Shown: positions 24,201 through 34,831, counted from the first letter of the stretch. The stretch: DNA of 64,000 nt from Eutypa lata (GCA_022661535.1 JAKULF010000004.1:6014001-6078000); one strand, 5' to 3'. The notes: generated by a model not told the origin, from the letters alone. Translations and numbers: made by a program.

Positions 24201-25201
24201 CCCATTTAGCCTCCAACGAGAAAGCGACACAGAACCTGAAGAAAAGCATCTCTAATGTCGAGACTGATATGAATGAACTGACTGCACGCGCGAACAAGCT
24301 CAAAGAGGAGATCAACAACAGTTCTGGCAACAGAAAGAACATCGTTGACAATCAAAACTACCGCAAGGTCCGTCGTGAGATCGGAAAGCTAGAAGAGGAC
24401 ATCGAGGAGCTCGAGTCCCGCAACGCGAACGACGACTACGACCGCCTCATGGAGGAGGTGCGGGTGGTGGAGCGCGAGCGGGACCATCTCATGGCGGCAC
24501 GCGGGTCGATAGTCGGCACAGTGAAGGCCAAGGACGACGAGCTGGGCAAGCTGGTCGAGGACTGGGAGACGCACTACCACGACGCGGCGCACAAGTACCG
24601 CGAGACGCACATCAAGGTCGAGACGACCAAGGCGGCCGTCGAGGACCTCGGCAAGTACAGCGAGGCGCTCAACAACGCCATCATGCGGTACCACGCGCTC
24701 AAGATGGAGGAGGTGAACCGCATCACGGGGGAGCTGTGGCGCGAGACGTACCAGGGCACGGACATCGACACGATCATGATCAAGTCGGACAGCGAGTCGG
24801 CGACGGGGCGGCAGGCGTACAACTACCGGGTGTGCATGGTGAAGCAGGACGCGGAGATGGACATGCGGGGGCGGTGCTCGGCGGGGCAGAAGGTGCTGGC
24901 GTCCATCATCATCCGGCTGGCGCTCGCCGAGGCGTTCGGCGTCGGCTGCGGCCTCATCGCGCTCGACGAGCCCACCACCAACCTCGACCGCGACAACATC
25001 CGCTCCCTGGCCCAGAGCCTCCACGGCATCATCAAGGCCCGCCGCCAGCAGTCCAACTTCCAGCTCATCGTCATCACCCACGACGAGGAGTTCCTCCGCC
25101 ACATGCGCTGCTCCGACTTCTGCGACTACCTCTTCCGCGTCAAGCGCGACGAGAGCCAGAACAGCATCATTGTGCAGGAACCCATTGCTAGTATCATGTA
25201 A
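21272..25201 (+). CDS. rad50: RAD50 double-strand break repair ATPase
   Basis: A single uninterrupted exon encodes 1309 residues, the usual RAD50 length. The start is the ATG at 21272 (MSSIDKLSITGIRSF); the frame is open 21 bases further upstream but only to a GTG. The N-terminal ATPase lobe has Walker A GYNGSGKTT at residues 34-42. The long middle is heptad-rich coiled coil interrupted by the zinc hook CDLC (Cys690 and Cys693). The C-terminal lobe has the ABC signature RCSAGQKVLASI and Walker B GLIALDEPTTNLD. RAD50 works with MRE11 and NBS1/XRS2 in break sensing, end resection, telomere upkeep and meiotic recombination in the nucleus. From about 24,380 the third codon positions become almost all G/C, an abrupt change from the preceding 3 kb. 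No intron or frameshift is present. Confidence 0.98.
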   Translation: MSSIDKLSITGIRSFSTTNSQDIKFFTPLTLIVGYNGSGKTTIIECLKYATTSELPPNSAKGGAFIHEPDLLGERSVLAKVMLKYKTPPDTTYVLSRQIQLTVKKSTRTQKTLEGSLLQILDGEKTTMSKQKAKLDDLVLRHLGVPKAILEFVIFCHQDESLWPMSEPSVLKKRFDEIFEAMKYTKAIDNLKVLRKKHGEKLKSLKDQELYDKTDKEKADECRRRIERLEKEIDKMGLKCQELQNQKEEAEIRAKELHEQANSHLNIVHELKAKKEQLHYRQDTLEETKSRMDEMTESDTWLQDTLAQYEERVKRLQNDHQENISQYSEYQKELARLRDDMSKRLAEQGKLQSDKEKYERQLESRVELIHQEARTHNIRGFDGDLDDRQIQSFNDRVQRLLTDKRKELERLQSENAEDLDKKAGSISELEGRKARHIQDRVSAVQQNNTLEKRIASTRQVLNTIDIDEGAKAVLDSSFKDIEQRFEKATQSQQDADLDTKIQEENDHLQQLENESSKLSRELAESSRLAASRGELDFHKRKISTKKKELEALVSSSESGKISSMISTSWEPATLERQFQQALQAKAKAHEEAKGKRDEIIQVQKLVQGKVTSAKEKIRKRDNEMERSKSTVIQALKATEPESQPNVADLPDAISQLEEDILEEKKGLALNEALRTYYEDCQRTLNRHNKCDLCLRHFANAGETSNIIKKIRKALEEHNDGQAQAEIAAMEQLLEKLRAARPAGENYERLGKEKSAQDKELRDAQEEECNVLRRLEDMDEDVVQKREEWQDLESISKMVREITNTHRDIEESTARVDRLMSQQQSGGTVRSGDEINDLQEACKEKIRAVNHRISKLTNERQYLRDQISNLELERSEFRNKISDAVRLLERKKELQAQIQTYKEDIATQKEIIQQANKDLESIDPQIAHARTIRDDAIQRGRAKEKKIADERDSLASSVNQLKAIDNDIQAYIDGGGPSHLASNEKATQNLKKSISNVETDMNELTARANKLKEEINNSSGNRKNIVDNQNYRKVRREIGKLEEDIEELESRNANDDYDRLMEEVRVVERERDHLMAARGSIVGTVKAKDDELGKLVEDWETHYHDAAHKYRETHIKVETTKAAVEDLGKYSEALNNAIMRYHALKMEEVNRITGELWRETYQGTDIDTIMIKSDSESATGRQAYNYRVCMVKQDAEMDMRGRCSAGQKVLASIIIRLALAEAFGVGCGLIALDEPTTNLDRDNIRSLAQSLHGIIKARRQQSNFQLIVITHDEEFLRHMRCSDFCDYLFRVKRDESQNSIIVQEPIASIM

Positions 25202-26428
25202 GAAAGCGGTGGATGTGGTAGGTGTGGGATGTGGGGTGTGAGGTATGGGGTGTAGTGCGTTGGGGAACGGGGCTGGGTAGGGAGGTAACTAGGGAGGCAG
25301 GCAGAACGTGGTAGATCGGATGATCATGATGATGGATCTGTGAAGCAGATTGTATGTGTATGTGTGTGTTGTCTCGTCTACGAGCTACAGGCGAAGAAGC
25401 CTTGCTCCTTTCATTTGCTTTTGATTTTTCAGCTATGGTGTATACTTGGCACAGGCGTTTTCGATGAGCCGGTGTTTCTGGTCTATTTGTTATGGCAGTC
25501 CATATCTTCTTCACCTAGTGCCACATTTCATCCCTTTTTTTTGCTCTCGTCTCATATCTATCTGGCTGGTTTGATAGAGAAGAGGCTTTGTTTGTCCTGA
25601 GCTCGGATGGGGGGTGGGCTACCTAGAGAGATAGATTGGACGGGACGGGATGGAACGGAATGGAATGGAACATTGATACAATAGATCTATGTCGTTATTG
25701 TGCTCGTGGGATATGATCATTAATATGATGGAGGACTTAATGAGGGACATACATTATTGAGGTTTCAGTCAGTCAGCCAGCCAGTTAGCTGTCTTTGCTG
25801 TTCTACACTACTAGGTAGGTAGAACGGGGTGCATTAATGCTACTACTACTACTCCCACACACGCAAATCCCTCGCCGTGGTATTGAATACGCTATTATCA
25901 TTATATCAAGAAGCTTAGTTATGTATTACGAGATAGATCATGTCACGAGTGCCAATCCCATTCATTGTATTGTAATGTAAGCATAGCATTTCTTTCGTAA
26001 CCGCGGGTTAACTCTGTACCTTGCCTCGCCTCGCCTCACCAGTCTAGCTAGCGTACAAGTATACTCGTCGTTCTTTTCCCTTTGTTTTTTGCTTTTCTTC
26101 CATCCTTCCATCTATCCATAGATAGACAGGACGACGGACAGACATATATCATCCCTCTTTTTTTTTTTTTTTCTCCGGTGCCAAAACAACTAAGAAGCAT
26201 ACACAGACACCCATTGTCATAAGTTCAATAAAAAACAGACGCCAACCAACCAGTCAGCAAGCCAGCCTAGTTAACTTGGTTGTCTTATTTTCAACGCTTC
26301 CCTTCCTGGTTCCATCCATCTAACTTCTGAACTAAGTCTCGAGACGTGTAAAAAAGTATGAAGGAAGATAGGTAGATAGGTAGGCAGGTAGACCTCTTCT
26401 TCCCTAGGAACGTACCCCATTGAACTTA
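25202..26428. other. Convergent 3' flanks of rad50 and PPP4R2
   Basis: No gene seen. The region contains GGAACGGAATGG-type short repeats near 25,640-25,670, a T run of about 16 at 26,157-26,173, and GGTA-type tracts at 26,370-26,392. It presumably holds the two polyadenylation regions. Confidence 0.55.
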
Positions 26429-26794
26429 TCAACTTGGCCCACAACCACTATTACGCATTCCATTCCCATCATTGTCATCATCCCCTTCATCGTCTTGCGT
26501 AACAGTGGTGGTATCACTAGCAGTAATAGTAGTAGTAGTCGTACTCGTAGTATCACCCATAATAATATCCGTAGCACCATGCATAGCACTAGAAGTAGCG
26601 GTAGTAGTAGTGGTAGTGATAGTAGTAGTGGCAGTAGTAGGAAACAGTGGTACAGGCGGTAGCCGCTTCGCATGAGTAGCAGCAGTGATAGTCGCGGTAG
26701 CAGCAGTGGCAGTCGCAGTAGAAGTAGGAAACAATGGTACAGGCGGTAGCCGTTTCGCGTGAGCAGCAGCAGCAGCAGCAACACCCGGCATCCT
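26429..26794 (-). other. In-frame 121-codon open extension after the PPP4R2 stop codon
   Basis: Directly after the TAG of PPP4R2 (26797-26795, minus strand) the same frame reads AGG, then ATG at 26791, and stays open to a TGA at 26429. The encoded segment is Ala/Thr-rich but contains two copies of HAKRLPPVPLFPT and ends with an acidic stretch (DDEGDDDNDGNG). It could be a readthrough extension, the lost C-terminus of PPP4R2 cut off by a nonsense change, or a stop-free 3' UTR kept open by trinucleotide repeats. The proline-rich repeats, which are not simple trinucleotide runs, argue that it is or was translated. Confidence 0.45.
26637..26772. repeat. Two imperfect 49-base direct repeats
   Basis: Copy 1 (26637-26685) and copy 2 (26724-26772) differ at about four positions and lie 87 bases apart. 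On the minus strand each encodes the proline-rich motif RLPPVPLFP. The differences I checked are all in third codon positions of that minus-strand frame, so they are silent. Confidence 0.75.
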
Positions 26795-28888
26795 CTAATT
26801 ACTGGACATAGCCGCATCATTACTTGCTTGTCCCTCGGCCACCTCTTTGGTCACATCCTTATCCTTACCCTCGACCCCTTCACCCCCAGACCCAGCAGCA
26901 GCAGCATCATTATCATCAGCGCTCTCTTTCAACTTCTTCTTCTGTGCCGTGCCCTCCTCCCCCTCCAGCTCATCCTCCGCCTGGCGCTTCGGCGACTGCG
27001 GCGGCGGGGGGCGTTGTGCACTAATGCTGCTACTGCTGGCATCACCGCCAGCTTCGTCAGGTTCTTCAACATCCATCTTATCATCATCACCATCACCAGC
27101 CTTTGCAGCAGCAGCGGCTCCCTCCGACTCTTCCCCACCCCCACCATCACCATCACCACCGCCCTCAATCGACTCCTTCACCTTATTAGCCGCCACCGCC
27201 GTAGCAGCAGCGGCATCCCTAGTAGGGCTGCCAGAAGAAGAAGATGACGCAGCCTTGCGCCCCACGGCCGCCTCGACATTGATGCCGCGCATGTCGACGC
27301 CCGAGCCGCCCGCGTACGTGCCCGGCGCCGTGCCGGTCGACGATCCCTGGGGCTGGGGTCCCATATCCTCCGGCCCGATCTCCTCGGGTCCACGGGCGTG
27401 CGGCTTCTCCTCCTCGCTGGACGTCGAGTTGACCGATGCGACTGGCTCTTGGTCGGCGGGACTTCGGCCCTCTTCTAGGGTCGCGGAGGACGCCGATGAG
27501 TCACTAGCTGTCGGCGAGACTCGCTGTTGTTGCTGTTGCTGCTGCTGTTGCTGTTGCTGCTGGTTGTTGAGACCTCTTGCTGCGTGTTGCTGCTGTTGTT
27601 GTTGTTGCTGCTGCTGCTGCTGCTGTTGCTGCTGCTGTTGTTGCTGGTGGTGAGCATGCGGGTGGTGGTGCCCCTGTGGTACTAGCTGACTGACTGGTAC
27701 GACACCTGCACGCTGCTCCTGCCGCAGCAGCTCGCCTTGCGTGACGCCGACGCCACGGGCTCCCATAGAAGGCACTCCGTTCACGCTGATGGAAACGGTT
27801 TCGATGCTACCGATGCCGTTGGGACCCTCGATAGTCTCCGTGCTCTCGGTGCGCACCTCGGGTTCGAGGTCGCCGCCTGATCCCCCCTGCTGTTGGGTTC
27901 CGCTTCCGTCGGTGGTGGAGTCTCCGGGCGTCAAGGTCCCGGATTGGTTCTGTTGCGGCTGGGGAGACGACGAGGGGGTGTTGGTTTGCCGGTTGGGCTG
28001 GAGCCACGGGATAGGGGTCAGGAGGGCTCCGCCTAGCGCTTCGTCGCTTCCGGGTGCCGCTGACGGAGACACGGACGTGGTCAGGGCGAGCACGTCGGAG
28101 GATATCCCGTTCGAGAGTACCGAGGCCGACGACATGTCCGGTACGGCCGGGGGCAGGGGGTAGACGTTGAGGCCAGACGTGACGTGGACGACGCGGTCGA
28201 GGGCGTGCAGGTAGCTGGGGAGGTTGCGGTAGTGCCGTCGCGGGGTCAGGACTAGCTCCGAGAGGCGCTGGATCGTATGCGGTGGGTATTTGGGGAAGGT
28301 CTTGAGCGTAGACGTAACCTCGGTGAGCATCGCGTGGATCTGTGGTGGCAGGGTCCCGGGTGGAAGGGGAGTTTGAGCCACGGCCGCTGCCGCCGCCGCC
28401 GCCGCAGGAGGAGGACCTGCGCGCGGGGCTACCGGCGTGTTCTCCTTGTTCGTGTCCTGGGACGACGTCGAGCTCGAGTGTTCCGCTGGGGATGATGGCA
28501 TGTGCGGGAGAAAGTTCTCGGTATCCTCTGAGTCTGCCGGGCCGCTAGGCTGTGGGATGGAAGATGGGATTGTAGTTGCCGAGGGCGGGGGTGGTAGATT
28601 CGGTATGGGAAATTCTTCATGAGCGATCTTAATGCAGGTGAAAAAAGTCAGCATAAATATCCCTAGTCGAGAGGGAGGTTTTAGGCAGGTAGGTAGGTAG
28701 GTAGGCATCACGGACCTTTTCAACGCGCGCGATTATTCGCTGTAGCAGTGCTGGCCATACGGAGCTGTTGGCACGTTAGTTAGAGTTTAAGGTGATGATG
28801 ATGGATGGTATCGTGACACGTACAAGTCCATTGAACCCCCGTTTGCGAGGGTGCGCAGCATGTCATCCTCATCAATGTCAATCTCCAT
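26795..28888 (-). CDS. PPP4R2: Protein phosphatase 4 core regulatory subunit R2 (PPP4R2/Psy4 family)
   Basis: Minus-strand exons 28888-28824, 28764-28716 and 28627-26795 give 648 residues. The conserved part is at the N-terminus: an acidic start (MEIDIDEDDML), VWPALLQRIIARVEK encoded by the small second exon, IAHEEFPIPNLPPP opening the third, then a helical block (LTEVTSTLKTFPKYPPHTIQRL and RHYRNLPSYLHALDRV). R2 binds the PP4 catalytic subunit and R3 and directs dephosphorylation of DNA-damage substrates such as gamma-H2A, in nucleus and cytoplasm. The remaining two thirds is disordered, with polyGln tracts of about 21 and 13 residues, His-rich and acidic stretches, and a KRQAEDELEGE/QKKKLKE basic patch that could be a nuclear signal. 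The C-terminus may not be the true end: see the in-frame extension beyond the TAG. Confidence 0.88.
27523..27647. repeat. CAG/CAA tracts coding for polyglutamine
   Basis: Two tracts in the PPP4R2 coding region: 27523-27561 (13 codons) and about 27585-27647 (21 codons), read as CAG and CAA on the minus strand. The CAA interruptions suggest the tracts are not freshly expanded, but length variation between strains is likely. Confidence 0.9.
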
Positions 28889-31516
28889 GGTTGCGAAGCG
28901 ATAATACGGATGACTATGAAGATGTTGGTGAAAAGTCCAAGCCAGAATGCGGTCCAAAAGGCGATAAGGTGTCGATGCGATGTTACGCGCTCTCTTCTTG
29001 GTGTTTTTTGACGTAACTGATAGTCTCAGCCTAGAGGATAGCACTAACTACATACCCAGGTAGGTAGGTATCTACTAGCTGATAGCTGAACACCTTGGCA
29101 CTGGCGGCTCTTAGCGATAACGCTCTAACCAACGTCAGATAACTAGAGCTCGATAACTAACGGTCTACGGTCCTAGAGGGAGGTAAAGATCAGCTACTTG
29201 CTTAATTGTATTACTTAACTAGTTATGGCTTTATCAAATAAAAATGACTATACAGCTCAGATGTATGTATCGGGCATCTACCTCGTATGTGGTAATTACC
29301 TACCTTGGTAGTTAGCAGACGATCAACTTAATAATCCACTATCTTGCATGCTTCTATTTATATATTTGAAGTCTCGGTCTTTTACCCAGTTCATAGCAGG
29401 CTGGCATCAGGATATCCGGTAGATCAATCGAAGCTCCTCAATATCATATCATTTTCCTCTTTTTTTAATAGTCAAGCCCATATCCCTCTCCACGAACTAG
29501 TAATATGCATTCGTTATCTACGTCAAGCTACCTAATGTATGTAGGTCAAACGTAGGCCGCATTCTTCCCCAGATACAAATTATCTCGGACGTCCAATATG
29601 GGTTTAGAAACGGTTCCAAACCATCAGAAAAGGCTCCGCTGGTTTGTGCCGTCAGGCCGTAAACCCCGTGAAGTGGGGACCAGAATGGCCGTCTAGGGTC
29701 CAGGGTCCTAAGAAGAAATCGTTCGCGTTTCACCGGCATGGATAAAGAGCCGCAAATGAAGGCCAATCTATTTCCCTACCGGCCAGCACGTGTTACGAAT
29801 GTTTCTCTTCCTCTATGCACTGGCAGAAAACATATGGCGCTGATGTCTTATTCCTTCAGAGTCCAGACATGATTCTCGGTCTAGCTGTACGAAGTAATGA
29901 ACTATGTATGAAGGCGCATCGACCTAGCGAATATTGATTTAGTTGTCACCAATCTGCTGGCTCAATCTCAACCGCCCTAACTTAAGTGGCCCTCAGCTGG
30001 GGTCTCAATACTTAGGCTTACCTAAGGTAACTACTTCCTAGCCTGCACTAGCTAACGAACAAGGGCCTGCAGCGACTCTGCATTCACACGCATTCTGCCA
30101 CGCACTTGGTAGAACACTCACTCACACGGTTTCCTGCAGGGGGTTCCTAGGGGATACGGTTGCCTACGCAAAGCAAGCTACCCGCTAGGTATAGGTATGT
30201 GTCTCTGAACTGTTGAGACAAACCTCCAGGTTTTGGATCGCAAGACAGGATGAGTAATGTTCATAACTCGCGACAATATCGCCCACCTAGCTTAGTAGTC
30301 TTGAACCACGAAGATGTCGAATGCGTATATTTGCGGAGGAGATATGTCTAGATCAAGAAGGTAGGGAATAAAATCCCAAAGGGCTCTCAAGAGAATGATG
30401 ATGCATTACTCCATGCAGTATTCTCGACACGCGTTCTCCAGTATCAAGTTCCCTCTTCATTCTAGGCATTCTGAAGGGCATTCTTCTCCAGACAGATAGA
30501 TATGTATTGTCCCACACTCAACTGCTTTTATGTTTGCTGCATGGATTCTTGTCTGAAGCCCCAAATTATGATGCAAAATAATCGGACGAAAAACCTGTAT
30601 GCTGCAAGAAAGTAGAGAAAGCCCTTTCCACTTTACGAGGCAGCCAAGGTGGCTGTACAGAATAGGACAAACAGAGGTATTGGGGGAAAGAAGTATTCCA
30701 TGTTAGGAGTTCATCTCTATAATGTGGATCAATACGGTCTGTAAAAGAAAGACGGACTGTGTTTCATAAGCCAATCCACACCACAAATGAGTAGCAAAGA
30801 CGTTGAGGTCAGGAACTATATGGACTGTCCATATATGCATAATGCAGGGATGCACTAACTATCGGGAGAGCGGGAGAGACTACGTAAAAAGTCCTACCAC
30901 CAGCATTAATTAATAGGGCACAGCCTTCTCGGATCAGATACCCCCCAGTAGATCATCAATTGGGAGGGCCTTTGAACGGTTTTTATATTAGTGTCTCCCG
31001 TCAGCAGCAAGCTCCAGTATTGTCATTCGGTTTTTGCCATTTCGGTAACAAGTGGTTTGGTAACATTGAATTGTCAAAGGCTAGTTACTTCGTACGTACA
31101 TTTTTTTCATTCGACATATCTCTCCATAATACGCATTCTCCTCCTCAATAACCAAACTCAATTCAATTCTTGGTCTGGTCAACAGACAATCGATCAATAC
31201 CTTCACTTTCATTGTCCAATTTTTGCCTCCTTGCGAAAGTCTTATGGGCATTGGATTTCCAATTATTTCAATTCCTCTACCCTCGCTATAAAACAAACGG
31301 ATTACAACTTTAACGTAGCATTGCAGACGGAACGACAACGGACGAACAAAAATTTCAATACCCTTAAACGTCTCGTGTTTCTATTTTTCCTTGCCATTGC
31401 CGCTCGTTAGTTTTTAAAGTCGCATCGCATCCCAGCGCATCCAACTGGAGACATCCAAGACATTGAACCAAGACCTTCGTCTTATATTATCTATATATGT
31501 TAGTTGATTGGTAGAT
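28889..31516. other. Long intergenic region between PPP4R2 and the UPF0658 gene
   Basis: No gene can be supported in this 2.6 kb. GGTA/TACC runs occur at 29,057-29,070 and 29,298-29,312. A tRNA-like string, GTTGGTTAGAGCG, sits on the minus strand near 29,120-29,133 followed by AGCGATAACGCT-type self-complementary sequence. The B box is poor and no acceptor stem pairs, so I treat it as a decayed tRNA-like remnant. The right end probably includes the promoter of the next gene. Confidence 0.45.
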
Positions 31517-32245
31517 GGAAGGTGATAGAGTCTGACCATCTACCCACCCAAAATCAATTAAAAGTAGTTGCAGCAGCCGGACTGAGCAACGAACTTCGGA
31601 ATTGAGCGAACGTCGTTCGTGACGAGAGAGAGAGAGAAAAGGAAACAAATCCTCTACACGGGGGTTTATCTTGGCATCTCACGGCCCTCGAAACTTCGAA
31701 TTCCAGAAACACTTTCTTACTCAACCTTTAAACCGGCCACCCCTTGAATCCTCGTCACCGATCAAACTACTCCGCCTGTTTCAGCTTGCCCAACAACAAC
31801 ACCAAACCTCTTTACTGCGTATTTTCCAGCCACCATCCACTAAATTCCCTCTAGAATTGGTCTAATCAACTCCGCATCCGACTTATCACCAGTCATATCA
31901 ATCAATAACACCACCATATTTACGCCACATCCCTCCCAAACTCCAGATACGAATACAAGGACGACGATCTAGATTATCGGGTTTATTTTACGAATCGACG
32001 TATTAACCAACAAGCATTCCCAGTAACGTGCGGGACACTGCGACACCTGTCAACTAATCGATTCTTGTTCGACTCCTCATATCCGAGGAGTTCTGTTGTC
32101 GCCCAATCTGGCTTTCGGACACGATCCTCGCCGGCCCTTTGCTGGCGAACCCGGGTTTAAACAAATATCATCACAACAATCTCATTCTCAGTATTACCCA
32201 AGTCAACAGCCAGAATACGGTAACAACCAGTTCGCCGACAACGAG
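31517..32245 (+). promoter_or_regulatory. ATG-free leader of the UPF0658 gene with in-frame open extension
   Basis: Between an ATG at 31514 and the ATG at 32246 there is no ATG in about 730 bases, where roughly eleven would be expected. The last 219 bases (32027-32245) are also open in the frame of the downstream protein. They encode a protein-like stretch including FGHDPRRPFAGEPGF and a Gln/Tyr/Ser-rich part. In-frame near-cognate codons exist, for example CTG at 32093 with G at -3. A CTAAT branch-point-like sequence and pyrimidines at 32,054-32,080 also leave a spliced upstream exon possible. Confidence 0.5.
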
Positions 32246-33482
32246 ATGTCGCAACAACCAGAGAAGCTAGGCTTATGGCGCAGGTTCGCCTTAGCTACCC
32301 GAGACATCTTCACCAAGAAGTGGCCGCGATTGTTCTTCCTCGTTGTCGCTTTTCAATCTGCCATATGCATCGTCTTCGAAGCGTGAGTGTTCCTTCTTTT
32401 TTTACCCTATGACGTGCAGAGTGAACATGCATCGGCTAACTCGAGACCTTAACTTTCCAGCTACACCTTCGGTCGATTTCAAGGCGGTCTTGCTGATATG
32501 GATGATCCGAAGTGGCAAGGTCAGGATAATGTGCAGGCGGAACTTAAGACGATTCCGACCTTTCTATGCCTGTTCCTGCTCGGTTTCATCTACGAACTCG
32601 TTCTGGTCTGGGATGCTCTTCAGGCGAAGAACACGATTCAGGTTATCGGCCTCTGCATCGCCAATCTCGCGCTTCTCATCTACACTGCCATCCAAATCGA
32701 TCAAATCCACGAAGCCATCAACAATCTCCAGGCGCTCGACGCCTTTACGGATAATGACGTTTGGACGAATGTCCAGCCTGTCCTCATCTGCGTCCCTTGC
32801 ATCTTCGCAGCTATCACCATTGCCATGGCGTTCATCGCATGGAAGTTGTACCAGGAGTTCGCTTGGGATATCTTGAAGCATATCGGAGCCGATTATCGCA
32901 TGAAGAAGCGATTCCTACACTACCAGGTATGTTTCCAGACCCCAGCTGCTGGTAACAATACGAGACAACTAACCGAAATGTCTTTAATAGGTGTACATCG
33001 CTCTCCTGAAGTTCGATTTCTTCTTTTTCATCGGCTTCACCGTGCAATTCTTGGTTGTCGTCACTGGCAAAAGCAACATCGAAATCGGGCTGACGGCTGC
33101 TGCTATCCCCGTTACGATCGGAATTCTGCTGTTCGCCGCCTATTTCACCAGACACGAGGTGAAGGTCGGCATGATTACCATCATGCTCCTATATCTCGGT
33201 GGCCTGTCGTACTTCATCTTCAAGCTGTCCCGAATTTACAACCCCTCCCACGCGTTAGATTACCAGCCGGTGAAGAAGTCCCTGACGGCCTTCACCGTTC
33301 TCACCATCCTTCTCATCATTCTAACCATCATTAACGCCATGGTCTGCATGTTCAACTTCGGCAAGGGTCTAAAGCAGCACCTGCAGCATCACCACCGGCA
33401 GGAGGCCGACAAGGACACTGTCAGCTACTCGCTCAACGACGTCAAGACGGCACCGATACCAAGTAGGATGACCATCGACTAA
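32246..33482 (+). CDS. UPF0658 Golgi apparatus membrane protein
   Basis: Exons 32246-32382, 32461-32926 and 32991-33482 give 364 residues from the first ATG (MSQQPEKLGLWRRF). About eight hydrophobic segments are visible, among them LFFLVVAFQSAICIVFEA, PTFLCLFLLGFIYELVLVW, FDFFFFIGFTVQFLVVV and TVLTILLIILTIINAMV. The family signature region DDPKWQGQDNVQ and the long cytosolic loop ending RMKKRFLHYQ are present. The last 40 residues are polar and His/Gln-rich. This is the fungal UPF0658 family, located to the Golgi in fission yeast by large-scale tagging, with no known biochemical role. The true N-terminus may be longer because the frame is open for 73 codons upstream without an ATG. Confidence 0.88.
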
Positions 33483-34831
33483 ATAAAAGAGAAGAAAAAA
33501 ATTTATAAACCCCATGAATCACAGCTCGGCAGTCGGCTATAGACGGATAAGGGCGATATGATTTCACGACTCTCCTTCATATTGTTCTTTATTATTGTTG
33601 TTTTTTTTTCTTTTTTTCTGTTGCATTTTCTACCGAAAGATATCCGGCCCCGACGAGGCCTTTTGCGAAAAGTGGGAGAATAGGAGGAGGAATCGAAACC
33701 CATCCACCATACCACAAATTTAAATTTTACCTGTTATTTTTTGTCCCAGGCGTTTTTTCAGCGATACTTTGATCCAATAACACTGCAGCTGCAGCATCAT
33801 CATCATCTGTGGTAGTAGTAGGAGTTCAAGCGAGGTTTTGGGGGATTTGATGTGAAGAACAAAAATTCTGAGCATCCTTCCGCTCACCCACGTGTGCCTT
33901 TTTTTGTCTTCAGGACTGGCTGGTTGGTTGCTTGGTTGCTTGGTTAATTACAGCCCAAATAAATAACGACGAGCGAGCTCGTATCGTATGTGTTGGTGTG
34001 GGGATCACAGTAGTTATAGGGAATACTGATCTGGCATGTTGGCAGGTGGCGGCGATGTGAGGGCAGCCACAAAAAGTGAAGAGCAGAGGGTCGGTTGACG
34101 ATCCCACAATATCAGGAGTGAAGAGCCTTTTTGCTGTATCTACCTAGTTAGTTTTCCCGAAACAGAAAAGACTCCCGTGTCTGTGCCGGCATCTTGTGTA
34201 CAAGCACAGCTCTTGTTTTTCCAATACAAATAATTCAAAGAATATCTCGGATCATGCATGATAAGAGTGGTTGAGCGGTTGTGGTGATTAGATAGTAGTC
34301 CGGTTCGTCCAGCGGTATTGTCGAGCGGGTCATGTAGTTCGATTTGGCTCAGTCGATCGATGTCCATGGCTGGTTTATTAAGTATGTAGATATGCCCTCA
34401 TTTCTTTCGAGGTATTATCGCTCTAGGGAACTCAGGGGGGGATCGGGGTATATACATATAGGGACGTCTGCTGTTCTTCTCTTGCTCTACCCTGGAGGAA
34501 AGCACAGGGATCAGTATACCTATTCTACTTGGTACCCTAGTGGGAGTGGTAATCAGGATGCTAATAAACATCCCCGTTAAGATCACTATGTTCAGAAAGG
34601 TTATCCGATAGCTACGTGGTCCTGTAAACTATATAGCTCATCATAAGGGCTTGTATATATAGATAGGTAGATCTAACACGCCACTAGTTAAGATTAAAGG
34701 TAGATGTTATAAATGTATGGATCCCCTGGAGACAGATTATGGTAACCAACTATCGTAGCTCAATATCGTGTCTCAGAGGGGGTAAATGAAAGGGGAAGAA
34801 AAAGCACGCGGTGGTTAGTGTAGACGCTCTG
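33483..34831. other. Intergenic region between two convergent genes
   Basis: This is the 3' flank of both neighbours. There is a T-rich stretch at 33,586-33,625 and repeated TGGTTGCTTGGTTGC strings near 33,921-33,943. No gene or RNA feature is seen. Confidence 0.55.

Noticed and set aside
24389..25102. 237-codon minus-strand open frame opposite the end of rad50
   Set aside because: Stop-free only because the sense strand has almost exclusively G/C third positions; the translation is Arg/Val/Leu low-complexity.
26847..27653. 268-codon plus-strand open frame opposite PPP4R2
   Set aside because: It runs antisense through the polyGln and low-complexity part of the gene and reads as runs of Ser, Pro and Cys; a by-product of trinucleotide repeats.
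29085..29160. Minus-strand string GTTGGTTAGAGCG suggesting a tRNA
   Set aside because: The anticodon arm and T arm do not fold properly, the B box is poor and the acceptor stem does not pair; at most a remnant.
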